Source: Saccharomycopsis malanga (taxonomy: Eukaryota; Ascomycota; Saccharomycetes; Ascoideales; Saccharomycopsidaceae). From it: a stretch of 64,000 nt of DNA. The stretch's first letter is position 1; each line of letters begins with the position of its first letter. The stretch is taken from contig CP025323.1 of NCBI GenBank assembly GCA_004014935.1, positions 372,001 through 436,000 of the forward strand, written 5' to 3'. The notes beneath the pieces were generated by a model. That model made no database searches and had not been told where the DNA came from. It was given only the letters and a program-made list of their open reading frames with translations. A program made the position numbers and the translations under genes. This document shows, piece by piece, positions 1-9,329 of this stretch.

Positions 1-225
1 GCTCTTTTTACATGGGTATTTCCCTAGCAACACTTTTGACTGTGTCATTTTGGCTGATCTTGGTGTCTCGGAGGGCAACATGCTTTTCACCACATATTAA
101 TATATATATCGGACTGCTCCTGAATAAATGTACACACCATAGAAATAACAACATTAAAACACGTATCACTACACTGTCACTTTCACTTTCACAAACAATA
201 CTAACTGATACATTTACAATTAACC

Positions 226-1257
226 ATGACACAAACTTCTTTTGCTTCTGTTGGCTATCTTCGTTATGGCACTCTTCCGAGGCAGACTATCAAAAAATAC
301 ACCGTGCCAGCATTGACGAAACCCGATGATCCATTACATATAGTGGTATTCATTCATGGAGGTGCTTGGAGAGATGTTAGTAATAAGAGCGATGATGCCG
401 ATGTTATGGTGAATCATCTCAAATCGTTAAAGTCAGACTCTTTCATTGAAACCGATGAAGGTTCACTGGTTGAAAACTTTTACTCTATCGACTATCGACT
501 TCTGCCTAATTCCAGATTTCCATCTTACGTGTTTGACGCCGCTTTTGCTTTGCTAGAGATAAGACGTTATATCACCAGACAATTACTCAAATCGAAATCT
601 AAGAATGTACAGGCGTTGGCCCATAGTCCACTTTCAGTAACCTTAGTCGGGCATAGTGTTGGAGCAACTATCGCTTTGCAACTAATACAAATTGAAGACC
701 TTTTATTGAGATGGATACCAATCTTCACTAAGCATACTTCTTTCTTATATTCTCAAAATGCTTATCTCAATCTGATCCAAGGCTTAACAATTCCAGATTC
801 CTGGACTAGCCCTAATGTTTCAAAGTATCCTAATGTTGGTTCGGCTGCTGCTAAAATCGATTGCGTGACTACTTATTTATCTAGTAGTCTTCTGACAGCC
901 GTAAATTTCAAACAAGTCATACTCCTTGATGGGATTTACAACCTCGAGGAATTAATACAAGAGTATCCTCTGTATTTGTCCTTTGTTCAACAGGCTCATA
1001 ATAATAAACATGATTACGTGGCATCTACTGACTTCTCTTTCAAAACCCCATTTTTCACAGATGCTAAAAAGGTTTACATTGTCCAATCAACAAATGATGA
1101 ACTACTCTCTAGACAACAATCTATCAACTTGGCCAAGAAATTGGCTGCTCAAGGCATTAAATACGTGTATTACGAACAGGACTTTGGTCTGCATAACGAC
1201 GTGTATCAAAACCAAGAAGTTGCCAATATCATAGCTCAGGCTGTAAGTAGTGTTTAG
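226..1257 (+). CDS. BNA7: Kynurenine formamidase (arylformamidase), BNA7-like
   Basis: A 343-residue alpha/beta hydrolase that should hydrolyse N-formylkynurenine to kynurenine, the second step of de novo NAD synthesis from tryptophan, in the cytosol. Visible are the oxyanion HGGAW motif at about residues 44-48, the nucleophile elbow GHSVG with Ser144, and a late His at about 323 in GLHND, with an acidic candidate in the STNDE segment before it. Length and motif order fit yeast BNA7. Codon 93 is CTG inside the family block YRLxP, where relatives carry serine, which supports CTG-to-serine decoding. An ATG at 226 is the first in frame. A TATA-like ATATATAT run lies about 125 bases upstream. The gene converges on SPT5. 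Family assignment is confident; the exact triad is inferred from spacing. Confidence 0.88.
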   Translation: MTQTSFASVGYLRYGTLPRQTIKKYTVPALTKPDDPLHIVVFIHGGAWRDVSNKSDDADVMVNHLKSLKSDSFIETDEGSLVENFYSIDYRLLPNSRFPSYVFDAAFALLEIRRYITRQLLKSKSKNVQALAHSPLSVTLVGHSVGATIALQLIQIEDLLLRWIPIFTKHTSFLYSQNAYLNLIQGLTIPDSWTSPNVSKYPNVGSAAAKIDCVTTYLSSSLLTAVNFKQVILLDGIYNLEELIQEYPLYLSFVQQAHNNKHDYVASTDFSFKTPFFTDAKKVYIVQSTNDELLSRQQSINLAKKLAAQGIKYVYYEQDFGLHNDVYQNQEVANIIAQAVSSV

Positions 1258-1956
1258 TTGTGTTATAGTAACATGATTACAATATTTAGCGTTGTTTCAA
1301 TTTGTAGTTAAAACACTTACATTTAAAAGAGCATTAAAACTATACTTCCAGCATATTAGGCTTTGCACATTTGTTGTGCTATACAAACTGACAGCCTAGC
1401 CACATTATCAAAATAATGTTCATTAGTTAATTTTCAAAACTTGATTTACAAGTAAAAAGTATATTTTGCTTTACAACCTTTTGCTTTAAAACGTTCACAA
1501 TATGTTCAAAGTCAATATCCCGTTCTGAGAATTTGAGAAATGTAAACAAAATTTAAACCAAAAGATCAATAACGATAATTAATAATTAACTATACCTGCG
1601 AAGGACGTGAATTTACCTATTAAACAACGTGTAGGAAACATAAAGAAACCTAAAAAATCACAATTTAAAAGGAATTATAATCAATCAATAAATAATATCC
1701 AGAACGTGAAAGTTGTACATATATTCTTCACTATTGAAAAGATTTCTTCCATAGTTACTATTTTTTGTTTAAGCCATACAGCTCTTATGTCTACGGTTAT
1801 ACCATATCTCTACTACATAACAGAACTACATCCAGCCCAACAGACTTTTATATAAAGGTAATACAGATAGTTTACTAAAATACATATACAATTATATTTC
1901 AAACTGCTCAAGAAAAAAAAACGAGCATCCAAAAATGAAATAAAGGACCACCTCTT
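1258..1956. other. Convergent intergenic gap BNA7/SPT5
   Basis: About 700 AT-rich bases between two 3' ends. Only short ORFs are present (one of 82 codons, low-complexity, no homologue recognised), so I see no gene. It probably holds the two 3' UTRs and polyadenylation signals. Confidence 0.6.
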
Positions 1957-4887
1957 TCAATTATCATATGGGTCGTAGTTATCGTCATAATTGTATCCAC
2001 CTGGGGTAGGAGCAGCACGGTCGTATGCTGCTGGTGTCTCTGCAGTCCAGTCTCCACCAGGGGTAGGAGCACCTGGAGTTGGTGCACTGATGCCAGGGGT
2101 AGGAGCACCAGTCCATGGTGTGCTACTAGTACCAGTAGGATCATAGTCGTCATCAGGGTTATTATCTTCGTTGGAACCATGGTTAGGATTCCAAGCAGAA
2201 GAACCACCATAAGCAGTGCCGCCACCACCATAAACGGTTTGACCACCACCACCATAGGCAGTGCCGCCACCGTAAGAAGTTTTATTGCCACCCCAAGCAC
2301 TTCCAGAGCCGTAAGATGTCTTATTACCACCCCAAGCACTACCAGAACCATAAGAAGTTTTGTTACCGCCCCAGGAACTAGAATTGCCCCCAGCAGCAGC
2401 AGAAGACCAAGCAGGAGTACGACTGCCACCGTAAGCGGTAGACCCACCGCCATAAGCGGTTCTTCCTCCGGCCACACTAGCACCACCACCACCGTAAGCG
2501 GTTCCGCCGCCATACCAACTTCCTCTGTTGCTCCAGCTGCTTTTATTACCATTAGAGCCATAAACGGAAGCGCCACCAGCGCCGCTCCAACCACCAGATG
2601 CAACAGAAGAATCCCTAGGGCCACTGCCGATAGTATTATTCATGATCCATTTTTCATAAGGTTCGAGCTGTCCGTTTCTGTTATGGAAACTCAACTTACG
2701 TTTTTCAATAGAAATAATTTTGTTTTTGGAATGCAACTCCACTCTGGCAATGTTACCGTTGGCGTCTTTGACAATACCTTGCAAGGTCTTGTAAGGGCCA
2801 GAGTTAATAGTAATTCTCTGGTTAATAGACTTGTCCCTACCAACAGTTCTGGCCACTGGAGCTGATTCTCCTTTCTTGATTTGAAGACTTGGATTCATTT
2901 TGCTCAAATCAGGCGCTTTGAACACAGAAGAAAGTGTACCTTTAGTGGATATTGTAGTGACGTTCGTTGAACTAGTTACAAAAATGCCTTTGTTTTCGAT
3001 AATAGTTTTAGATTTCAAAAAAAGCGTAGACTTGAAAACATGGAGAATGGAACCTTGTCTGCGCTCGCCTGTTTTTTCTTTTACGGTGTCACCGACTTTG
3101 ATTTCTATGCCGTTGGCGTCGGTAGTGACAGTTTGATCCCTGAGCAAGTTTATTTTATGCGAAATAGATGAGGGAGTGACAGTTACAGTTCTTCCATCTT
3201 GACAAAGAACTGTGAAAACCTCTCTATCGGCTTTGATGATGATACCGAAATTCTGAGAGTTCAACTGGACCAAATCATGTAGTTCATATTCACCAACCTG
3301 GTTATTACTAGAGCTATCTGTGGATTTGATCAAGTAGTTGGAAAAGACTGTGATATCTTTTTGAGTTTGATCAGAGAACAATGTGACTTGATGATTATTG
3401 ATTTCTAAGACTAAACCAGTGTCATCGACATGTTTACCATGGATGATTCTTACATGGTCACCAGTAGCGAAAATCTTACGAATATTGGAAGCAGGAATCT
3501 CAATAACACGACCTTTCAAAGCAGCATCATCAGAGTCAATCTTGATACTGACAACATCATTACGTTCAGCAGAAGAAACAAATCCCTTCACGCCTTTTTG
3601 TTCACCCTTTACCACTTCGATTCTGTCGCCTGGCTGGAATGTAGTAGAAGATTGATTAGATTGTTTCAATGACTGAGAAATGGAACTTAAATCTATACCT
3701 TCATCATTGACATTGAAACGGGACAATTCAGACAATGAAGGGTTGACATCATTGGTTTGTAAATATTGAATCTTGAAATCTTTGTAAAGAAATCCATCAC
3801 GATAATGTTCATTTTTGTATCTAAACGAATTAGACCCTTCTGGAATAACAGGATTCTTCATATCATAATTCTTGGCATCAACTTGGCTGAAAAGCCTTGG
3901 TGGGGGCCGAACTTTCAAAGCTCCCCTTTTACGCTTACCATTAATATCCGTTTCATCGTTTTTACCATAATCCAACCGGGGAACCACTTTACATAACACC
4001 TCTAATCCATTTTCACTGATATCTTCTACAATTGCCAAATCATTCTTGTAGAGACCTCTCTTGATACGAACGTAAATGCCAGGAACTATTTCCACATCAT
4101 TCGATCTCGTTGGACGCAACAAGTCTGGGTATTCGGCAACAGGAACAAGAAGTTTGCTTCTAGATGTCAAAATGTTCACCAAACCTTTCAAAGCTTGATT
4201 AACCGCTTCAATCTTACGTGCTTCCACATAGATATAACCAGTAAAATTGTCTCTCTGGAAAGCCGAAAAAATTTCCAATGGGTTTTTTGTCATTTCCAAA
4301 CTGGCCTTCTTTTTCATAATCTGTCTGATCAAATCAATCTCCTTACCGGGAGAACATCTGATGGCCCAAATATTCGGATCATTCACAGAAGGCATCAACA
4401 ATTTCTGAGAAACCATCACCCTGTCGCCACGATACTTCTGCGACAACTTACCATATCTTTTCTTATAGTCCCGTGCAATTGCCTCCATATTCTCATCGTT
4501 CTCTTTCTCCCGTGCCCTATCATACTTTTGATGCACTCTAGTGTCAACCTTTCCTGCAACGTCTACGTCATCATCTTCATGATCAGCAATAAATTCTTCC
4601 CTGAAATTTGCAGCTTCTTCCTCATCTTCTTCCTCCTCCTCATCTTCACTGACCTCAGCAATATCATCAATAAACTTATTTCTACGGCTCTTCTTATGCG
4701 ATCTGATGTCATCGTCATAGTCATCATCATCATCATAATCTTCTTCATCCTCATCCTCATCAACTTCATCCAAATCTCTCTCTTCACCATTCTCTACCTC
4801 TCCCTCATCCTCTTTAATTTCTGCACCTAAAGAAGCGCTGTCGTCTTCCTTGATGGTGGGTTTTCTTTCATCGTCACTTAAACTCAT
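1957..4887 (-). CDS. SPT5: Transcription elongation factor Spt5
   Basis: Large subunit of the Spt4-Spt5 (DSIF) complex, which clamps RNA polymerase II on the template and recruits capping and 3'-end factors in the nucleus. The 976 residues show the family order: an Asp/Glu-rich N terminus to about residue 130, an NGN domain from about 170 to 262 (NDPNIWAIRCSPGKE), several KOW domains from about 269 (for example GDRIEVVKGEQKGVKGFV and GDHVRIIHGKHVDDTG), and a C-terminal repeat region from about 750. That region mixes Gly/Tyr repeats, tandem AWGGNKTSYGSGS units and, at the very end, APTPG units. S. cerevisiae Spt5 is of similar size. The ATG at 4887 opens MSLSDDERK. Divergent from TIF35. Long antisense ORFs over the repeat region are composition shadows. 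Confidence 0.96.
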   Translation of the reverse strand: MSLSDDERKPTIKEDDSASLGAEIKEDEGEVENGEERDLDEVDEDEDEEDYDDDDDYDDDIRSHKKSRRNKFIDDIAEVSEDEEEEEDEEEAANFREEFIADHEDDDVDVAGKVDTRVHQKYDRAREKENDENMEAIARDYKKRYGKLSQKYRGDRVMVSQKLLMPSVNDPNIWAIRCSPGKEIDLIRQIMKKKASLEMTKNPLEIFSAFQRDNFTGYIYVEARKIEAVNQALKGLVNILTSRSKLLVPVAEYPDLLRPTRSNDVEIVPGIYVRIKRGLYKNDLAIVEDISENGLEVLCKVVPRLDYGKNDETDINGKRKRGALKVRPPPRLFSQVDAKNYDMKNPVIPEGSNSFRYKNEHYRDGFLYKDFKIQYLQTNDVNPSLSELSRFNVNDEGIDLSSISQSLKQSNQSSTTFQPGDRIEVVKGEQKGVKGFVSSAERNDVVSIKIDSDDAALKGRVIEIPASNIRKIFATGDHVRIIHGKHVDDTGLVLEINNHQVTLFSDQTQKDITVFSNYLIKSTDSSSNNQVGEYELHDLVQLNSQNFGIIIKADREVFTVLCQDGRTVTVTPSSISHKINLLRDQTVTTDANGIEIKVGDTVKEKTGERRQGSILHVFKSTLFLKSKTIIENKGIFVTSSTNVTTISTKGTLSSVFKAPDLSKMNPSLQIKKGESAPVARTVGRDKSINQRITINSGPYKTLQGIVKDANGNIARVELHSKNKIISIEKRKLSFHNRNGQLEPYEKWIMNNTIGSGPRDSSVASGGWSGAGGASVYGSNGNKSSWSNRGSWYGGGTAYGGGGASVAGGRTAYGGGSTAYGGSRTPAWSSAAAGGNSSSWGGNKTSYGSGSAWGGNKTSYGSGSAWGGNKTSYGGGTAYGGGGQTVYGGGGTAYGGSSAWNPNHGSNEDNNPDDDYDPTGTSSTPWTGAPTPGISAPTPGAPTPGGDWTAETPAAYDRAAPTPGGYNYDDNYDPYDN
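2225..2480 (-). repeat. Tandem repeats encoding the Spt5 C-terminal region
   Basis: Direct repeats of roughly 36 to 40 bases encode successive AWGGNKTSYG and TAYGGG units on the minus strand; the clearest tandem copies lie near 2273-2390. They are coding repeats for the kinase-regulated CTR of Spt5, not a mobile element. Copy number probably varies between strains because neighbouring units are nearly identical. Confidence 0.75.
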
Positions 4888-5355
4888 CCTAAACCTGTAA
4901 CGTGTCGTACTGAGGTTGTGTGATATCAGAATATCTAATGAATGTATTAACTACCTGTATATCTTTCCAACCAATGCTAGCGCTTGGTCTTCGCCACCTT
5001 ACGCTTCACGTTATACTAAAACTGACAAGCTTTATTATTAGTTTTGCCTTTTTTTGAATTTTTCAAAAAAATGGTTACAAGCGATGGGGCGATGTAAAGA
5101 TGTTTTATAATAGACAGGGTAGTTAGTCCATGTGTTAGGATGTGCTAAGACGGCTGGTTACGAGCGTGTATTACGGGTCTCACCCCTGATGTATGGGTTT
5201 ATAAGACAATGTCCGGGCAACATTTTAAGATGTTCGGATGTTTTTCAAATTTTCTTGACAAAAAAGTTTTCAGTAAGCTAAGATGTGATGATGGAATCAA
5301 ATCAATACTATATAGAGTGACGGAACGCATTAAGACCAGATAAGCAGCATAGAAA
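4888..5355. other. Divergent promoter SPT5/TIF35
   Basis: A 468-base promoter region shared by two essential genes. It contains A/T tracts near 5040-5070, and a Rap1-like element and a GGTTTATAAG motif on the TIF35 side. No ORF of note. Confidence 0.6.
5188..5200 (-). promoter_or_regulatory. Rap1-like site upstream of TIF35
   Basis: On the minus strand the sequence reads AAACCCATACATC, two mismatches from the yeast Rap1 consensus ACACCCATACATT. It lies about 155 bases upstream of TIF35, a translation factor gene, a class often under Rap1 or related factors in yeasts. In CTG clade species Tbf1 and Cbf1 have taken over much of this role, so function is only suggested. Confidence 0.35.
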
Positions 5356-6251
5356 ATGGTTGCAGAACTGTATGTATATAGGTGATTAGTATGATTGTTC
5401 AATCATGGGCTATTACTAACAATCTTAGTGCTTGGGCTGACGCCGACGACGACCTCCCTCAAACAGAAATCATAAATAACAAGGATGGCACCAAGACAGT
5501 CATTTCTTACAAGCTCAATGACGACAATAAGAAGGTTAAGGTAACTCAGAAGATCAAACACACTGTAATTACGGAACGTGTCCACCCAGCAGTAGCTGAG
5601 AGAAGAAAATGGAAGAAGTATGGTGAAGAAAAGAATACTGCCCCAGGTCCAGACCTTAGAACCACTAAAATAGCCGAGCCAGTGACGTTGAATTTGAGTT
5701 TCAACTTGAAGGAAGCCGAGCCTGCTGAAGAAGAGAAACAAAAGGAAGAGGCTAAGAAACCATCAGGCGGCATTCTTAAATGTAGAACCTGTGGCGGAGA
5801 GCATTTCACTGCTAAATGTCCTTACAAAGATACTCTTGGCGCTTCTCTTGCGGCCACTGCTGCTCCAGAAGAACCAGCGGCAGCTGCCGAATCAGGCGGC
5901 AAGGGTTCATATGTCTTGCCTCATTTGAGAAACCGTAAGGAAGGTGACCCACTTCCAAGTGCAAGCAGATATGGTGAGAGAGACGATTCTACTACTTTGA
6001 GAATTACTCAATTGAACGAGATTGTCGACGAAGATATGCTTGCAAATGAATTGCTTGTAAACTATCACCCATTGCAGAGAGTTACTTTAGTCAGAAACAG
6101 AGAAACTGGCAAATCCAAGGGTTTGGCATACGTTGCTTTCAGCAGTATCAGAGACGCAGAAAGAGCTTTGGAGGAATTAGATGGCAGAGGTTACCACAGT
6201 TTAATTTTGCATTTGGAATGGTCCAAGCCAAAGGCCAAGACTTTCAATTAG
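5356..6251 (+). CDS. TIF35: Translation initiation factor eIF3 subunit g (Tif35), one intron
   Basis: RNA-binding subunit of eIF3, which works with eIF3i in scanning on the 40S ribosome. Exon 1 is 5356-5369 and exon 2 is 5429-6251, joined in frame to give about 278 residues starting MVAELAWADADDDLP; the S. cerevisiae protein is 274. The intron is supported by GTATGT, TACTAAC and TAG in order. Exon 2 holds the eIF3g N-terminal region (DGTKTVISYKLN, then KVKVTQKIK), a CCHC-type zinc knuckle (CRTCGGEHFTAKC) and a C-terminal RRM from about residue 195 with the RNP-like block GKSKGLAYVAF. The in-frame ATG at 5382 lies inside the intron and would give a non-conserved start. Convergent with MCM10. 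Confidence 0.92.
5370..5428 (+). other. TIF35 spliceosomal intron (59 nt)
   Basis: The 5' splice site GTATGT is at 5370-5375, the perfect branch site TACTAAC at 5414-5420 and the acceptor TAG ends at 5428. The branch adenosine is only about 9 bases from the acceptor. Splicing removes stop codons and restores the expected eIF3g N terminus. Sequence-based call; no transcript seen. Confidence 0.88.
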
Positions 6252-6810
6252 GTTTTGCTACGGTAATGTGTGTTTAATAGGGAGTTCAACAATTTTTCCA
6301 TCGTTTGCAAATTCTTACAAAATCCTGTAATTCATATGTTTTCTCCTTTTTTTATTGATGTATCTGTTCTAAAGCTGATGGTTTTCATTTTGTTTTCATT
6401 AAAATTTGTCATGTTCTGTTTAGGTTTTTTGTAAAGCTTTTGTAATAATGTAGTGGGTTGATTGTAAATCATAAGGAGATTTATTATTTTGAGCAATGCT
6501 GCGTTGGTAAAACTTACAGAAGTGGTATCAGTAATTTCTGACAATTCAATTCTCTTGTTTCATCTTTTATCTGAGTGGTTTGAACAAGAAATTTGAAAGA
6601 TTGAATTTTTCAATGAACCTTCATATTATATATTGAGAAAAGTCCGAAACTCTCGAACTTTTTTTACAGAATTGTCATTCTTGTGGATTTTGAGTACAAC
6701 CTAGCAAGCTTATTGTAATACAATACAAGTTTTATTCTTTTTTTGTCAGTTGAATACGCCAAATATATATTTTTGTATTCAAATCAATAGTTTAATTACT
6801 AACAAGACAA
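6252..6810. other. Convergent gap TIF35/MCM10
   Basis: About 560 AT-rich bases between two 3' ends. No ORF with recognisable content; presumably 3' UTRs and termination signals. Confidence 0.6.
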
Positions 6811-8799
6811 TCATTTATCCATATTCTTTGCCTTTGATAACGCAGAATAATATGTATTTTTTTTCTCACTGTCACCGAAATCAATATCCAAGTCACTATC
6901 GCTACTCTCATGATGATCATTATCATCAGCAGCAGCTAATTTTGCTGACAAGTTTTTACTGCTTTGCCCAATTTCAACAGCTTTGGACACCTTACTTTTA
7001 CGAGGGCTTGGAGTAGTGGATGGCGACGATGATAAATAACTTTCTGAATCTTCTTTTTGCAGTAGCGTTTTTTTATAATTTGCCAACGATTTGTGATTAG
7101 CATTCCATGTTTTCGCTCTTTGCAATCTAGCTTCTCGAGATGGCGATAGATGAATTTTTTTACGTTTACGGATTTGTTCTAATTTCGAAATTTTTTCTTT
7201 GGCTCTTCCTCGCTGATCCAGCATTTCGTCCATAAGTCTTTGGTGATGCTTAGATGACAGCGAGGAATTGAAAAGCTTTCTTGTGGGATCGAACCCAAGC
7301 TGATTGATTGTATCAGGGTTAAATGCTGCTTGAAAGACTTTGGAGTTTTTTTCACGCTCTATCTTATTGTCTTCTTTACTAGGTGTGTTACTGTTGTTGA
7401 AAAATGAACTGGCTTTCAAAACCTCTCCGCCCTTGATGCTCAGAAGCTTTTGTACGAGTTCTTGCTCTTTACGTTTGTTATTCAATTTTTTTCGCTTGGC
7501 GTCTACATTTGCAATAGAGTCTGGGTTAACGTAATCATCGTCGAAAAAGGCTCTTTTCGCATTCAAGTTGGAAAAGTATATTTTCCCGGTGTTTAACTCA
7601 TTTTCATGGCTGAATTTGGAAGCATACGGATTATCGTATATCTGGATCCCGAAACTTTTTGGATCGTTTGTTTTATAATTTTGATTCATTAGGACTTGTT
7701 TACTGTCCACAGTATTTCGTAGTTTATTGAGGCCTCCACTAGTTGACAAGCCCCCAAGTTCCATACGATTAGCAGTGATACGTTTCAAAGACAAATTCTG
7801 ATGATATTCACAATACTCTGATTTGCTCTTATCCACAGGAATGCCACATTGTTTTTCAGCATAATTTTTACGATACGCCTTGCAGCGGCCGTAGTTTTTT
7901 GATCTACCTAGCTCAATAATAGAGTCCTCAGCGGTACTAAGAGTAAGATTAAATGATTTAAACTGGCCAGTAGAAGGGTTTTTCCATGGTGAAACAGATG
8001 GATTGAGAACTCCTATGACATCACCAACTTGCAATTTCCAATACTTCTCGAATGCTGCTCCAAATAACATAAGATGGACATTGAGAGTGAAGTTAGATAT
8101 AGTTAATTTTACATATTTATTTGATTGTTTACTATTAGTTGTCTTGGGGTCGTCTTTATTTATTATAATGCCTACAAGCACCCAGTTCGGATATGGTGGC
8201 TCCTTGAAATCCGGAGGATGAACCTTGGCAAATAATTTGTCAACACGTAAGATCTTTTTTCCAGAAAACGCTTTTTCAAGAGTCTCGCTATCCACATATC
8301 TTTTACTCAACTCTTGACCTGAAAAACGTTCTATCTCATCAACCGCAATTGGATTAACCAAAATCGACTCGTCATTTTCTAAGCCAAACGCATACTTGCG
8401 TGCCTGGAGAAACTCCTTTCGCTGCACTTTATGTGCTTTCTCAATTTTACGCGAAGTTTCTAATTTTTCCGCAAACGATAAGGGTGCCTGATTTGAATAT
8501 AAAATATTTCGTTTATTTCGGTTGACTTCTTCTAATTGTATAATCTTATGTTTTTCCTGTTGCTTGTCAAGCTTCCTCTGCTTATCTTGTTTCTGCTGTT
8601 CTTCTAACTCTTGCTGGTTTTTGATTAAATATTCTTTTTCTTCATTCTTTTTCTTCAACAATGCTTCAATCTCCTTCTGTTTCCGTAAAACTTCGTCTTC
8701 TATCCGCGTTATTTCTCGTAACTTGTTTTGCTTGTCTTCTTCATTAATAAAATCATCCTCCTCATCACTAAGAACACTTAGTTCATCATACAAGCTCAT
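6811..8799 (-). CDS. MCM10: DNA replication factor Mcm10
   Basis: Binds the Mcm2-7 helicase, single-stranded DNA and polymerase alpha, and is needed to activate origins. The 662-residue protein begins with an acidic stretch and a long Lys/Glu/Gln-rich predicted coiled coil (about residues 20-110). The conserved core follows: an OB-fold from about 190 to 300 (PYPNWVLVGIIINKDDPK, then KYWKLQVGDVIGVLNPSV) and the Mcm10-type CCCH zinc finger at about 303-335, with spacing C-x11-C-x11-C-x2-H. The C terminus is basic, then ends in an Asp/Ser-rich patch. S. cerevisiae Mcm10 is 571 residues, so the extra length is in the tails. Start ATG at 8799; the promoter is shared with MRPL39. Confidence 0.93.
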   Translation of the reverse strand: MSLYDELSVLSDEEDDFINEEDKQNKLREITRIEDEVLRKQKEIEALLKKKNEEKEYLIKNQQELEEQQKQDKQRKLDKQQEKHKIIQLEEVNRNKRNILYSNQAPLSFAEKLETSRKIEKAHKVQRKEFLQARKYAFGLENDESILVNPIAVDEIERFSGQELSKRYVDSETLEKAFSGKKILRVDKLFAKVHPPDFKEPPYPNWVLVGIIINKDDPKTTNSKQSNKYVKLTISNFTLNVHLMLFGAAFEKYWKLQVGDVIGVLNPSVSPWKNPSTGQFKSFNLTLSTAEDSIIELGRSKNYGRCKAYRKNYAEKQCGIPVDKSKSEYCEYHQNLSLKRITANRMELGGLSTSGGLNKLRNTVDSKQVLMNQNYKTNDPKSFGIQIYDNPYASKFSHENELNTGKIYFSNLNAKRAFFDDDYVNPDSIANVDAKRKKLNNKRKEQELVQKLLSIKGGEVLKASSFFNNSNTPSKEDNKIEREKNSKVFQAAFNPDTINQLGFDPTRKLFNSSLSSKHHQRLMDEMLDQRGRAKEKISKLEQIRKRKKIHLSPSREARLQRAKTWNANHKSLANYKKTLLQKEDSESYLSSSPSTTPSPRKSKVSKAVEIGQSSKNLSAKLAAADDNDHHESSDSDLDIDFGDSEKKNTYYSALSKAKNMDK

Positions 8800-8902
8800 A
8801 ACTATATATCTTTTTCACTTACAAATTCTTTACCACCTTATATAGTATCAATACTATCGAATGTAGAAAGTCTATATAAAATACTCCATATGGCTAATAC
8901 TG

Positions 8903-8908
8903 CACGTG
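8903..8908. promoter_or_regulatory. CACGTG E-box between MCM10 and MRPL39
   Basis: A perfect CACGTG (GCACGTGATC context) sits about 105 bases from either start codon in the 218-base divergent promoter. Cbf1 binds this core and is reported to control ribosomal and respiratory genes in Candida, so MRPL39 is the more likely target. Motif seen directly; binding is inference. Confidence 0.5.
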
Positions 8909-9017
8909 ATCATTTAAATTTGTTGAAAGTGAAAAATGGCTGAAAATATTTAGGATATCGCCTTAATGAAGAGCACTTTTAGTAGTCAAAACAGTAAAAC
9001 TAAGCAAAAATAATAAT

Positions 9018-9329
9018 ATGGCCAGTAAGTAACAGAGAGGAAAATAAATGAATCGCTGGTTATATTCGTTTGAACCGTTTCCAATAGTTTTTGAGTAAAT
9101 AACTAACCCCTCTTTAGAAGCAAAGACCAGAACCACTGTCATAAAGTTGATTTCTGCTGCCCAGACAGGCTTTGTTAGATATGTGTCACGTCCTAGAGGT
9201 GCTCCAATAGTAACTCAAATAAGATATGATCCGGTGGTTAGACAACATGTCCTTTTCACTGAAGCTAAGAAAAGAAAGCTCGCTGATGCTCCAAAAATAA
9301 ATTTCCAGAGAAGACCAAGATCGTTTTGA
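9018..9329 (+). CDS. MRPL39: Mitochondrial ribosomal protein bL33m (Mrpl39), one intron
   Basis: Small protein of the mitochondrial large ribosomal subunit. Exon 1 is just 7 bases (9018-9024, ATG GCC A) and exon 2 is 9118-9329; together they encode 72 residues, MAKAKTRTTVIKLISAAQ and onward, against 70 in S. cerevisiae. The block GAPIVTQIRYDPVVRQHVLF followed by EAKKRK is characteristic of the bL33 family. Without the intron the frame has no ATG start, only a TTG at 9147, so splicing is needed to explain the gene. Shares a promoter with MCM10 and converges on the YEH-type gene across a repeat-bearing gap. Confidence 0.93.
9025..9117 (+). other. MRPL39 spliceosomal intron (93 nt)
   Basis: GTAAGT at 9025-9030, branch-like AACTAAC at 9101-9107 and acceptor TTTAG ending at 9117. 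The branch adenosine lies about 11 bases from the acceptor, again short. The splice completes codon 3 (A+AA, Lys) and joins the conserved bL33 N terminus in frame. Confidence 0.88.

Noticed and set aside
1908-2865. Long ORFs on other frames and the opposite strand across the SPT5 C terminus (238 and 228 codons).
   Set aside because: They are translations of the Gly/Trp/Thr repeats in other frames, are highly low-complexity and have no start context or family.
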